Below, in pieces: positions 8,212 through 16,748 of a stretch of DNA of 64,000 nucleotides. Source of the stretch: Halopiger goleimassiliensis (GTDB taxonomy: Archaea; Halobacteriota; Halobacteria; Halobacteriales; Natrialbaceae); the NCBI RefSeq assembly GCF_000455345.1, contig NZ_HG315690.1, positions 1,625,360-1,689,359 of the forward strand, in the 5' to 3' direction. The notes below the pieces were generated by a model, which saw nothing but the letters and a program-made list of their open reading frames with translations, was not told the DNA's origin and did not search any database. The position numbers and the translations under genes are program-made. Within the stretch, counting starts at the first letter, position 1, and every line of letters starts with the position of its first letter.

Positions 8212-8286
8212 GCTCCGATAGTGTAGTCCGGCCAATCATATTGCCCTCTCGAGGCAATGACCGGGGTTCAAATCCCCGTCGGAGCA
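8212..8286 (+). tRNA. tRNA-Glu (CTC anticodon)
   Basis: A 75-base cloverleaf. The acceptor strands GCTCCGA and TCGGAGC pair fully, with discriminator A at 8286. The D arm carries GTGTAGTCCGGCC. The anticodon stem TTGCC/GGCAA closes a loop CTCTCGA that reads anticodon CTC (Glu). The T arm is GGGG TTCAAAT CCCC. No 3' CCA is encoded, as is usual in haloarchaea. A TTAAAC box about 40 bases upstream may be the promoter. Its 3' end is repeated about 120 bases downstream. Confidence 0.96.
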
Positions 8287-8678
8287 CTCTTCTGAACGAA
8301 CCTCGTGAGTGAAGAAGGAAGCGCACGAGGGGATTTGAACAAGCGAGTCGCAGCGATCGAACGAAGTGAGATCGACCGTCTCGCACCTGTTCAAATCCCC
8401 GTCGGAGCCGTTCTACGGCGAACTAACCGGCGAGCACCGCATAGCGTGTACTACCCGTGAGCCGTGAAATCGATCCGGGCGTTCATCGACCGCTGTCCCT
8501 TCGGAAACCGATCCGTGACTGCAACACCAGATCGCTGATCGAGTCAGTTCGTAACCTGCACTCGCCAGTAACGTGCTGTTACGATACGTCATGAGGGGGA
8601 GCACTCCTCGCGTCGGTCGTCGTTCGTACGGTTGGGGCCCAGTGCGGACAGAATGAGACGAGCTCCGCAGCCACTCGA
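8287..8678. repeat. gene-free stretch holding partial tRNA-Glu 3'-end copies and nested inverted repeats
   Basis: No gene is supported here. The last 20 bases of the tRNA body (8266-8285) recur as a perfect direct copy at 8389-8408, and 13 bases (GGGGATTTGAACA) recur inverted at 8329-8341, so 8329-8341 and 8388-8400 can form a 13-bp stem. A second inverted repeat (CCTCGTG 8301-8307, CACGAGG 8324-8330) abuts it. tRNA 3' ends are standard integrase attachment cores, so this may be the scar of an excised element. Bases 8410-8678 show nothing recognisable apart from a weak GTAAC/GTTAC hairpin at 8568-8582. Confidence 0.7.
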
Positions 8679-9229
8679 TTACGACGAATCACCTAAAGAG
8701 AGCAATCGATCGACTACCGATCGACCGACGTTGTGGTCGTCGGAGTTCGGGTTCTCGGCCATCATCGCGATCTTTTCCTCGTTCACCTCCTCGAGCAGTT
8801 CGATGGCGTCGAGACACGACGCGTAGAGCCCGTGTTTACGTTTGCGTCGGACCACGTCCTCGGAGCGAGGTGCGTAGACGTTAACGCGGCCCCCTTCGGG
8901 AAGGACGCGCGACGTCTTCTCGACGACGCCGAGATCGACGAGGTGGTTCAGGTGTCGGCTGACGACGCTTCGGTCACGGTCGACGGTCTCGACGAGGTCA
9001 TCGATGGTCGTTTCACCCGCAGCCATGACCTGCTGACGGACCTCGAGTTCGGTCGGGGAGATATCGAACACGTCGCGCATGAGTTCCTCGACGGTCGGCG
9101 ATTCGGTGGGGACGGTCGTCTCTACGGCGTCCATCGGCCCGTCGCAGCAGGTCGCTCCCCGTCGCTCAACGGAAGTTCGCCGCAGGTCGGACACTCGTAG
9201 ACGTCTAACTGGCTATCAGAAGGCGGCAT
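8679..9229 (-). pseudogene. zinc-ribbon plus helix-turn-helix regulator, frameshifted
   Basis: The intact reading would be 183 residues from the ATG at 9229. One frame gives MPPSDSQLDVYECPTCGELP, a CxxC zinc knuckle; the other gives GATCCDGPMDAVETTVP and then a MarR/TrmB-like helix-turn-helix (MRDVFDISPTELEVRQQVM, later VDRDRSVVSRHLNHLVDLGV). Adding one G to the run at 9157-9160 joins the two frames and rebuilds a four-cysteine ribbon, CPTC plus CC. A shortened product could start at the ATG at 9134 and keep only the HTH. Such proteins occur intact in haloarchaea. Either a real mutation or a sequencing indel explains it. Confidence 0.7.
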
Positions 9230-9368
9230 ACCCGTATCTACGGTGTTCTCGAGCAAAATAGTTCCACCTAACGTGACGCCGACTCCGTCCGACCGTTCTC
9301 GTTCTCGCGTCCGAACCCGGGCTGTCGGTCGCGACGAACCCTCCGTTAGAGCCGGGCGTGAAATCCGG

Positions 9369-10205
9369 TCAGTCGCCGGCGAGGAACTCGCGAAGCTGGT
9401 CCCCGTAGCGGTCCGGTCGATCGGCCATGACCCAGTGGCTCGCCTCGGCCACCCCGACGAGTTCGGCGTCGGGGATGTCGTCTGACAGGCGCTCGGCGTA
9501 CTCGATCCCCTGGAACTCGTCCTCGGACCCCCACAGGAGGAGCGTCCGCGCCGAAATCTCGCTCGGGTCGATCTCGGTCGTGTGACTCGTGTTGGTACCG
9601 ATGGCGTTGCGCGACAGCGAGACGATCGCCTCCTCGGAGTCCCAGGGTGCGAGCATCCCGTCGACGAACTCCTCGCTCGGGTCGTCGTACCGGGTGTTCC
9701 GAAAGATCTTCTCGAGGAGGTTCCGGGCGTCGTCGACGCTCATCTCCTTGCTGGTTGCGGGGAGGCCGAGCTCCAGAATCGTCTCGATCGGCCACGAGTC
9801 GTAACAGACCGCGTTCGAGAGGACGAGGTTCGTGACCGTGTTCGGCTCGTGGGCGGCGTAGCGCAAACCGACCCCGCCGCCGAGGTCGTGTCCGACGAAC
9901 GTTACTCGCTCGAGGGCCAGGTCGTCGACCAGCCCGTCGATCATCGCTTCCTGCGCACGGATCGACCGGTCGAAGCCGTCGTGCATCGCCGAATTACCGT
10001 AGCCGACCATGTCGGGGACGATCACGCGGTACTCGTCCGTCAGCGGCGGTGCGACGTCGCGCCAGAGGAACGACGACGTCGGGATTCCGTGACACAGGAG
10101 GACCGGTTCGCCCTCACCCTCGTCGTAGTACGCGACCTCGAGGTCGTGCTCGTCGACCGCCACCGTCGTCGTCTCTTGGTTCTCGGCCCACGTTTCGTAA
10201 TCCAT
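9369..10205 (-). CDS. alpha/beta hydrolase, haloalkane-dehalogenase-like
   Basis: A 278-residue alpha/beta hydrolase. LLCHGIPTSSFLWRDV gives the oxyanion-hole HGxP motif. The nucleophile elbow reads GHDLGGG, with Asp instead of Ser, as in haloalkane dehalogenases and epoxide hydrolases. LLLWGSEDEF supplies the acid region and ASHWVMADRP the catalytic His. An aspartate nucleophile points to ester intermediates with halides or epoxides, but the true substrate cannot be told. The ATG at 10205 (MDYETWAENQ) is chosen; the longer open frame adds a low-complexity lead. It lies between two broken genes yet is itself intact. Confidence 0.88.
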   Translation of the reverse strand: MDYETWAENQETTTVAVDEHDLEVAYYDEGEGEPVLLCHGIPTSSFLWRDVAPPLTDEYRVIVPDMVGYGNSAMHDGFDRSIRAQEAMIDGLVDDLALERVTFVGHDLGGGVGLRYAAHEPNTVTNLVLSNAVCYDSWPIETILELGLPATSKEMSVDDARNLLEKIFRNTRYDDPSEEFVDGMLAPWDSEEAIVSLSRNAIGTNTSHTTEIDPSEISARTLLLWGSEDEFQGIEYAERLSDDIPDAELVGVAEASHWVMADRPDRYGDQLREFLAGD

Positions 10206-10505
10206 GTCCCGTCTCGCTGCCACGCCGAGACCATTAGCGGTTGGGGTCGGTCGGGATTCGGACGTGTTCGTCACATCGTTCGAGAGGATTGGGTCGTCCG
10301 CGTTCCTTCTTGGCGAGTCGACGAAAGCCTCGAGACACCGGCGGCGTGCCGTCACGTTCGGCGGTAGACCGCGGGCTACGGATCGACGTCAACGTGGGAA
10401 CAGCAGCCAGATCAGTAGTCGGCAACAGATTATACCGCATTTCGGTAGTGCATCGGCGACACTCAGTCACGACACCGATTCCCGTCGCCCACCAGTACGT
10501 CAGGT
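10206..10505. other. intergenic, nothing recognised
   Basis: 300 bases between divergent genes. An AT-containing patch (AGATTATACCGCATTTCGG, about 10427-10445) may hold promoters. No repeat, RNA or convincing ORF was seen. Confidence 0.5.
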
Positions 10506-11005
10506 GTGTCGCCGAAATTCACTGAAGAGTACGACTTCCTGGTGATCGGCTCCGGATCGGGGCTGGACGTGGCGAACGCGGCCACGCGGCGCGGGCAGTC
10601 GGTCGCCGTCGTCGAGAAGAGTCGACTGGGCGGAGCGTGTCTCAATCGCGGCTGTATCCCCTCGAAGATGTTGCTCTACCGGGCGAGGTCCTCGAGACGA
10701 TCGATCGCGCCGGCGAGTTTGGGATCGACACGACGGTCGACGACGTCGCATTCGCCGATATCGTCCGAGAGGTCAACGAGGAGGTCCACGAGGACGCCGA
10801 GTCGACCCGTCGGGGACTGGAGTCGTCCTCGGATCACGACCTCTACCGGTCAGTGCGGGATGAAGCAGCCGTCTGGGACTACTGTGCCAGCGCGTTCGAC
10901 GCCGACGACGCGATCGAGGACGCGGGACTCGTCCGCATCGATGAGAACGAGGGCCATCCCAGTATCCGGTCGCTAGTCGACGACGACTACGAGATCACCT
11001 TCTAG
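10506..11005 (+). pseudogene. flavin-dependent disulfide reductase remnant, frameshifted and truncated
   Basis: From a GTG at 10506, the first 60 residues are the N-terminus of a dihydrolipoamide/mycothione/mercuric reductase-type protein: FAD motif FLVIGSGSGLDVANAATRRG and redox pair in GGACLNRGCIPSKM. At 10684/10685 one base is missing; the next frame continues EVLETIDRAGEFGIDTTVDD and later RRGLESSSDHDLYR in family style. After that, similarity stops, and a 50-residue tail of different character (DEAAVWDYCASAFDADDAIE) runs to the stop at 11005. The NADPH and dimerisation domains, normally bringing such proteins to about 450-480 residues, are absent. Not functional as a reductase. Confidence 0.75.
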
Positions 11006-11244
11006 CGGTTCGATCCCAGTTCCGTTTCGAGGCGCTGTCTCGTCGCGACCCTCGAATACAGCGGACGCTGTGTCGTCCGAGTCGGTAACCTCGGATTGGG
11101 CGGTTCGCTCGCGGAACTAAGTGCCCACTTCGCATCGGCTCGCGAGAACCGCCTACAAAAGAATTGTGGGAGTGATGTGTTGCCATACCACAACGATTCA
11201 CCCATTTATTCTTCCAATCTCTCTGCGCATACACGTGGTAACAC

Positions 11245-12686
11245 ATGACAAGAAAGGGCGGATCGAACGGCCGATTGACGCGACGCTCCCTCCTCGAGGC
11301 GGGCAGTGCAGCAGGGGCCGGTATCTCCCTCGGCTCGGGACTTTCGACGGTGGGTGCCCAACACGACGGTACCGACGAGGATGGAAGCGCATCCGCGCTG
11401 GGTCGCGACGTGACGGTTCGACAGGAACCAGGGAACGCGGTCTACTGGGTGTTGCCGGGCGAACGACGGCTCAGCCCGCAGGTGTTCGGAACGGCCGAAA
11501 ACCCACGGTTCGGCAGTCCCTCCTCGAGTCGCGGATCGAACAGGCGAAGGAACTGCCCGAACCACTCGGTGCGGCGGTTCCCCAGTTGCTCGAGGACCTC
11601 CCGTTGCTCGTGGCCGCACCGGAGGCGGGCCGCGAACCGATCGAGGACGACGAGGATGCCGGGGTCGCCGAGCAGACGTTCGTCGAGCCGAACCTCTACA
11701 GCGACGAAGCCGAGGTCACCAGCGGTGCGTTCGAGATCACCTATCGGGACCGCCAGCCGTACGACACGCCCGGCGAACCGGGTGACACGGCGGACGAAGT
11801 CGACCTCGAGACGGTGTTCACCGATCCGGCGGGCAACGAGTACCGACTGGACTTCGATCACGTCGTCAAGCCACCTATCCCAGGCTACCAGACCGGCGGC
11901 GGCGTCCGCGTCGGTGCATGGCACCACGGACAGACCGGAACCGGCTCGCCGTTGATGGCGCAGGTGTACGATTACGCCGCCTGCTGGGACGTCGGTGACA
12001 TCTACGTAAACGGCGAGCTGGCCACCGAGGACGGCTTCCGCGTGATCCACTTCATGACGACCCAGACCGTCCGCGACGAGCGCTACCGGCTAGCGATCGA
12101 CGAGGAACTTCCGCTAGCGCCCGAGGAGACGATCGCGGGGCAACTCCACCACACGCACGGCGTGGTGTTGCCGATCCGGCCGACAGACGAGGGACCGGTC
12201 TTCGATCCGGTTCCGACCGCGATGGAACTTCCCGACGGCGAAATGCAGCCGTTCATTCACGCCATGTGGGAACAGGAGGAACTCGTCGAGGGGCCGTTCG
12301 ACGACTGGGAGTTCCCCGGCCAGGCGGAGGCGGAACCCGAAGACGGGGCCGCCGAGGAACCGGCGAACGAGGACGCCGACTTCCGGCTGTCGGGCGAAGC
12401 ACCGGGCTGGCAGGGTACGGAACCCGAGGACGTCGCGAACGAAGCGAATCCGGTACTGGAACTCGAGGCAGGCACCGAGTACACGCTCGTCTGGGAGAAC
12501 GCGGACGGGTTGCAGCACAACTTCGCGATCGAGGACGAGAGCGGCGCGGACCTCCTTGAGTCCGATCTCGTCGGCGAGGAGGGGGCGACGCAGACGGTCA
12601 CGTTCACGGCCGTCGAAGAGATGGCCGAGTACTACTGTCAGGTCCATCCGGAGAGCATGCGGGGGACGATCGACATCGTAGGGTAG
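11245..12686 (+). pseudogene. Tat-exported plastocyanin-domain protein, one-base frameshift
   Basis: The ATG at 11245 begins a Tat signal (RLTRRSLLEAGSAAGAG). The frame then breaks: TTC GGC AGT at 11509-11517 needs one extra base to continue as FGQSLLESRIEQAKELPEP. With that base restored, the protein would be 480 residues. It would have a central domain of unknown type rich in His and Trp (VRVGAWHHGQTG, LHHTHGVVLPIRP), an acidic linker, and a C-terminal plastocyanin/halocyanin domain with copper ligands in GLQHNF and YYCQVHPESM. Without correction, export signal and copper domain are separated. The box-A-like CATTTATTC lies about 35-40 bases upstream. Confidence 0.72.
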
Positions 12687-12692
12687 GAGGCG

Positions 12693-14579
12693 TTACTCCG
12701 ACAGCACCGGGACGTCCACGGCCGGGTCGCCGAGTCGGATCCCCATCGGTGCCGGGCCAGGGGTATCGTACCCCCGGACGTAGCCCAGATAGAGGGCGCT
12801 GTTGACGATCCCGATGTGGCTGAACGCCTGCGGAAAGTTCCCGAGGTGAGCGCCGGTCTCGGGATCGATCTCCTCCGCGACGAGTCCGAGCGGGTTCAGG
12901 TACTCGAGCAGCGTCTCGAACCGCGACTTCGCCGCCTCGAGGCGGCCGGAGAGCGCGAGCGCGTCGACGTACCAGCACGAACAGAGGACGAACGCGCCTT
13001 CCTCGCCCGGAAGCCCGTCGTCGCCGTCGTACCGCCGGACGAACACATCCTTCTCGACCAACGCGTCTTCGACCGCGTCGATCGTTCCTTGCACGCGGTC
13101 GTCGTCGAAGGGCAGAAAGCCCACGATCGGGAGCAGGAGGCCGGTCGCGTCGAGCGCGTCCGACCCGTAGGACTGTACGAACGCGCCGACGGCCTCGTCG
13201 TACCCGTTCTCGAGGACGTCCGCTCTAATCCGCTCGTGGCTCTCTCGCCACGCCTCGAGCGGCGCGTCGTAGTCGCCGTCGGTAGTGAGCGCGAGCGCGC
13301 GGTCGAGGGCAACCCAGCACATGACCTTCGAGTAGACGAAGTGTCGGTTCCCGCCGCGGACTTCCCAGATGCCTGCGTCCGGCTCGTCCCAGATCTCGCG
13401 GACGTAGTCGACGATATCGCGAATCCGATCCCACTCCTCGTCGGTCAGCTGGCGACCGTGTCGGTGCATCTCGTCGACGGCCAGCAGGAGTTCCCCGTAG
13501 ACGTCGTGCTGGCGCTGCTCTGCGGCCTCGTTGCCGATCCGAACCGGACTGGAGCCGCGATACCCCTCGAAGTGCTCGAGTTCCCGTTCCGAGAGATCGG
13601 ATTCGCCATGGAGGCCGTACAACGGCTGGATCGCTTCGGGGTCGTCGGCCTGGCAGAGGTCCATGAACCAGTCGAAGTAGTCGTTGGCCTCCGACGCAGT
13701 TCCGAGGTTCATCAGCGCCTGCACGGTGAACCCGGCGTCTCGAAGCCAGTTGAAGCGGTAGTCCCAGTTACGGACGCCACCGATGGTTTCGGGCAGCGAG
13801 GTGGTCGGCGCGGCCGCGATTCCCCCGGACTCGGCGTGAGTCAGGAGTTTCAGGGCCAACTCCGAGCGGACGACGGTGTCGTGCCACGGCCCCTCGAACG
13901 CACAGCCGTCTTCGGGATCACAGTCGTGCACCCAGTCGGTCCAGAAGCCGATCGTCTCTTCCAGCGCGGCCGCCGGGTCCGTGTCCGCGTCCTCGGCCCC
14001 CGTACACCGGAGCATGAACCACTCCTCGTCCCCTTCCTCGAGCGATTGCTCGCCGGTTATTCGGCCGTTTCGACCGTTTCCCGACGTGATCTCGAGGTCG
14101 ATCGGGCTCTCGAGCAGCGTCCGTTCCCGTTCGCCCTCGGCGAGGATTCCCGCCTCCGTGAGTTCGATCGACGTCTCCGCTCGACCGTAATCGAACCGGG
14201 GTTCGAACTCGACCGCGAGGTCGACGCATCCCTCGTCGCAGGCTATCTTTCGGTAGAGGACTTTTTTCGGGTGGTTGGTCCGGCCGGCCGGCGGCAGGAA
14301 GTCGGTCACCGTTACCGTTCCGTCGTCGGTGTGGAAGGTCGTCTCGAGGACGTTCGTGTCGTCGACGTATCGCCGCGCGGTCTCGAACGAGTCGATCGGT
14401 GCGATTCGGAACCGGCCGCCGCCGTGAGCGTCGAGGATCGCCGCGAGGACGCTCGGCGACTCGAGGTGCGGAAAGGGAAACCAGTCGACCGAGCCATCGG
14501 GCCCGACGAGAGCACAGGTCTCGAGGTTGCCGACGATCCCGTAGGCCTCGATCGGCGGATACGCGTCGGACTCAGACAC
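12693..14579 (-). CDS. glycoside hydrolase family 15 protein, glucoamylase/trehalase type
   Basis: About 628 residues from a GTG at 14579 (SESDAYPPIEAYGIVGNLET). The N-terminal beta-sandwich contains GPDGSVDWFPFPHLESPS, a hallmark of this archaeal/bacterial GH15 branch. The (alpha/alpha)6 barrel has GGVRNWDYRFNWLRDAGFTV, YGLHGESDLSERELEHFEGY and later WYVDALALSGRLEAAKSRFE. Members hydrolyse alpha-glucans or trehalose; no signal peptide is seen, so it acts in the cytoplasm. The start is uncertain: an ATG at 14678 would add 33 residues that do not look conserved. Substrate is not decided by sequence alone. Confidence 0.85.
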   Translation of the reverse strand: MSESDAYPPIEAYGIVGNLETCALVGPDGSVDWFPFPHLESPSVLAAILDAHGGGRFRIAPIDSFETARRYVDDTNVLETTFHTDDGTVTVTDFLPPAGRTNHPKKVLYRKIACDEGCVDLAVEFEPRFDYGRAETSIELTEAGILAEGERERTLLESPIDLEITSGNGRNGRITGEQSLEEGDEEWFMLRCTGAEDADTDPAAALEETIGFWTDWVHDCDPEDGCAFEGPWHDTVVRSELALKLLTHAESGGIAAAPTTSLPETIGGVRNWDYRFNWLRDAGFTVQALMNLGTASEANDYFDWFMDLCQADDPEAIQPLYGLHGESDLSERELEHFEGYRGSSPVRIGNEAAEQRQHDVYGELLLAVDEMHRHGRQLTDEEWDRIRDIVDYVREIWDEPDAGIWEVRGGNRHFVYSKVMCWVALDRALALTTDGDYDAPLEAWRESHERIRADVLENGYDEAVGAFVQSYGSDALDATGLLLPIVGFLPFDDDRVQGTIDAVEDALVEKDVFVRRYDGDDGLPGEEGAFVLCSCWYVDALALSGRLEAAKSRFETLLEYLNPLGLVAEEIDPETGAHLGNFPQAFSHIGIVNSALYLGYVRGYDTPGPAPMGIRLGDPAVDVPVLSE

Positions 14580-14701
14580 CGGTATCACCCGTTCCTCGAA
14601 TACCAGTAGCGAACCCGGAGTGGCCGAGCGGCATACCGTTTCCTTCGGATACCAGTAGGAAAAAGACGGAGCATGCAACGCACGGATACGGTAAGGCTCG
14701 T

Positions 14702-15472
14702 TCAGGCGGCTTCGACACGCTCGAAGAGGGCGGCACCGAGAGCGACCATCGCGACTGACGAAAGCGCGAGGAGGCCGGCGTCCAGAAGCACCGAGTACGA
14801 CGAGGAGCCGATCAGCACGGCGCGGAGACCGTCGACACCGTAGGTGAGGGGGTTGACGTACGCGAGATACTGGACCGGACCGGGGAGCCCGGAGATGGGA
14901 AAGACCGCACCGGAGAGGAAAAACAGCGGGAAGATGATGAACTGGACGATCAGCATGAAGCCTTCGCTGTCGCGAAACTGCGAGGCGAGGGCGATGCCGA
15001 AGCCGACGAACGTTACTGCGATCAACACGAGGAAGACGAACGCCAGCGGCAACGAGAAGAAACTCACGAAGCGGAACCCGAGCGGGACCGCGAACACGAG
15101 GATGAGCACACCCTGGACGAACGCGGTGGTGGACCCACCCGCGATCCGGCCCAGAACGATCGACGTCCTGCTGGCCGGCGAGACGAGAATCTCCTTCAGG
15201 AACCCGACGTCGCGATCCGAGAGGATCGAGAGGCCGGCGAAGGAGGCACCGAACATCATCGTGAAGCCGACGATACCGGGGACCAGAAACTCGATGTAGC
15301 CCACGTCCTCGGGGAGGCCGGGGATCGCCGCCCCTTCGAAGCCGTACCCGAGGAACACGAGGAACAGAAGCGGCATCGACAGCGCCCCGACGATCCGGGA
15401 CGGCGTCCGCAGGAACCGTTTCACGTCCCGAAGCCAGAGACCGTAGATGGCCAGCGGATCGATTCGAGTCAT
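14702..15472 (-). CDS. ABC-2 type transporter permease
   Basis: A 256-residue permease with about six membrane spans: residues about 27-45, 60-82, 105-135, 140-165, 173-195 and 232-250. The motif GASFAGLSILSDRDVGFLKE and the LFFLSGAVFPISGLPGPVQY region are those of DrrB-like ABC-2 exporters of lipophilic compounds. The start overlaps the stop of the ATPase gene (ATGA), so the pair forms an operon and a two-component exporter. The cargo is unknown. Confidence 0.92.
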   Translation of the reverse strand: MTRIDPLAIYGLWLRDVKRFLRTPSRIVGALSMPLLFLVFLGYGFEGAAIPGLPEDVGYIEFLVPGIVGFTMMFGASFAGLSILSDRDVGFLKEILVSPASRTSIVLGRIAGGSTTAFVQGVLILVFAVPLGFRFVSFFSLPLAFVFLVLIAVTFVGFGIALASQFRDSEGFMLIVQFIIFPLFFLSGAVFPISGLPGPVQYLAYVNPLTYGVDGLRAVLIGSSSYSVLLDAGLLALSSVAMVALGAALFERVEAA

Positions 15473-16485
15473 CGCTCTCCCTCCAGCGATCCCGCGGACC
15501 CCGCAGCGCCGACCGACTGGACCGCTTCGGTCTCGGCCGCTTCAGTGTCGCCGTCCTCGAGCGTCCGCCCCGTCACCGAGAGGAACACGCTCTCGAGGTT
15601 GGGCTTCCGGAGGTCGATGGACGTAATCTGTACGTCGACCGCGTCGGCGATCCGGACGAGGTCGACGATGTGGGACTCGCCGCTTGGCAGCGTTACGTGA
15701 ACCACGGCGTCGCTCGTCGTGTACTCGGCGACCCAGGACGCCTCGTCGAGACGGTCGAGCAGGGGAGCCGTCGGGCCGTCGATCTCGAGGGTGACGACGT
15801 CGCCGCCGAGGGAGTCTTTGAGGGCGTCCGGGGAATCGAGCGCGGCGATGTCGCCGTCGTCGACGATCGCCACGCGGTCACAGAGCTGTTCGGCTTCCTC
15901 GATGTAGTGGGTCGTCAGGACGATCGAGATACCCGACTGCTCGTTCATCCGCTTGATGTAGTCCCAGGTGTCGCGGCGGGCGCGAGCGTCGAGTCCGACC
16001 GTCGGTTCGTCCAGAAAGAGCACCGAGGGTTCGTGCATCAGACCGCGCCCGATCTCGAGGCGGCGTTTCATCCCCCCGGAGTAGTTCTCGACGAGTTCGT
16101 CGCGCTCGTCGGCCAGGTCGACGAGGTCGAGAATCTCGTCGATGCGGCGTTCGCGTTCGGCTTTCCGCTGGCCGTACATCCGTGCGTGCAACGCCAGGTT
16201 CTCGGTACCGGTGAGTTCCTCGTCGAGGGCCGGTTCCTGGAAGACGATCCCGATGCTATCGCGGACGCCACCTCGGTCCTCGCGGATGTCGTGGCCGTTG
16301 ACCCGTGCGGTGCCCGCCGTCGGCTGCAACAGCGTGACCAGCATCTTGATCAGCGTCGACTTCCCAGCGCCGTTGGGTCCCAGTAACCCGAACAGTTCGC
16401 CGCTCTCGACCGTAAAGGAAAGGTCGTTGACGGCGGTCACGTCGCCGAATTCCTTCCGCAGTCCGTCGACGGTGATGGCGGCCAT
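15469..16485 (-). CDS. ABC transporter ATP-binding protein, DrrA family
   Basis: A 338-residue ATPase. Walker A is GPNGAGKST, the signature is YSGGMKRRLEIGRGL, Walker B is SVLFLDEP, and the H-loop is VLTTHYIEEAEQLCD. The C-terminal extension after residue 230 (ITSIDLRKPNLESVFLSVTG) is typical of DrrA/daunorubicin-resistance type ATPases. The ATG at 16485 follows an in-frame GTG at 16488. Together with the overlapping permease it drives export of an unidentified substrate. The final 30 residues are low-complexity Glu, Ala and Gly. Confidence 0.94.
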   Translation of the reverse strand: MAAITVDGLRKEFGDVTAVNDLSFTVESGELFGLLGPNGAGKSTLIKMLVTLLQPTAGTARVNGHDIREDRGGVRDSIGIVFQEPALDEELTGTENLALHARMYGQRKAERERRIDEILDLVDLADERDELVENYSGGMKRRLEIGRGLMHEPSVLFLDEPTVGLDARARRDTWDYIKRMNEQSGISIVLTTHYIEEAEQLCDRVAIVDDGDIAALDSPDALKDSLGGDVVTLEIDGPTAPLLDRLDEASWVAEYTTSDAVVHVTLPSGESHIVDLVRIADAVDVQITSIDLRKPNLESVFLSVTGRTLEDGDTEAAETEAVQSVGAAGSAGSLEGER

Positions 16486-16748
16486 CACCGGAGCATAACG
16501 TCAGTGCGCCAATCAATGTTTGCATAGCCGAACCCGATTCGAGGGGACGAAACCCGGCTACGGATGGACGGCCTGGCTGGGGTCCAAGTGTGGAGGGGGG
16601 CCGGTCAGTTCGGCGCTCGTCGTTGCGTCGGTCTCGAGCGACCGACGACGCTGCCGGAGAAATCGGCGACGGCTGCCAGTTTCGACTGTGTTCTGAACTG
16701 GAATATGATGGGAAGATACTTGTTGGAAGAACGGAAAGAACGGATCGT

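Noticed and set aside
8568-8582. GTAAC/GTTAC hairpin as terminator or operator
   Set aside because: Only 5-bp arms, no T run, no adjacent gene start.
12816-14609. 597-codon plus-strand frame opposite the GH15 gene
   Set aside because: Codon-position shadow of the GC-rich minus-strand gene; no family text.
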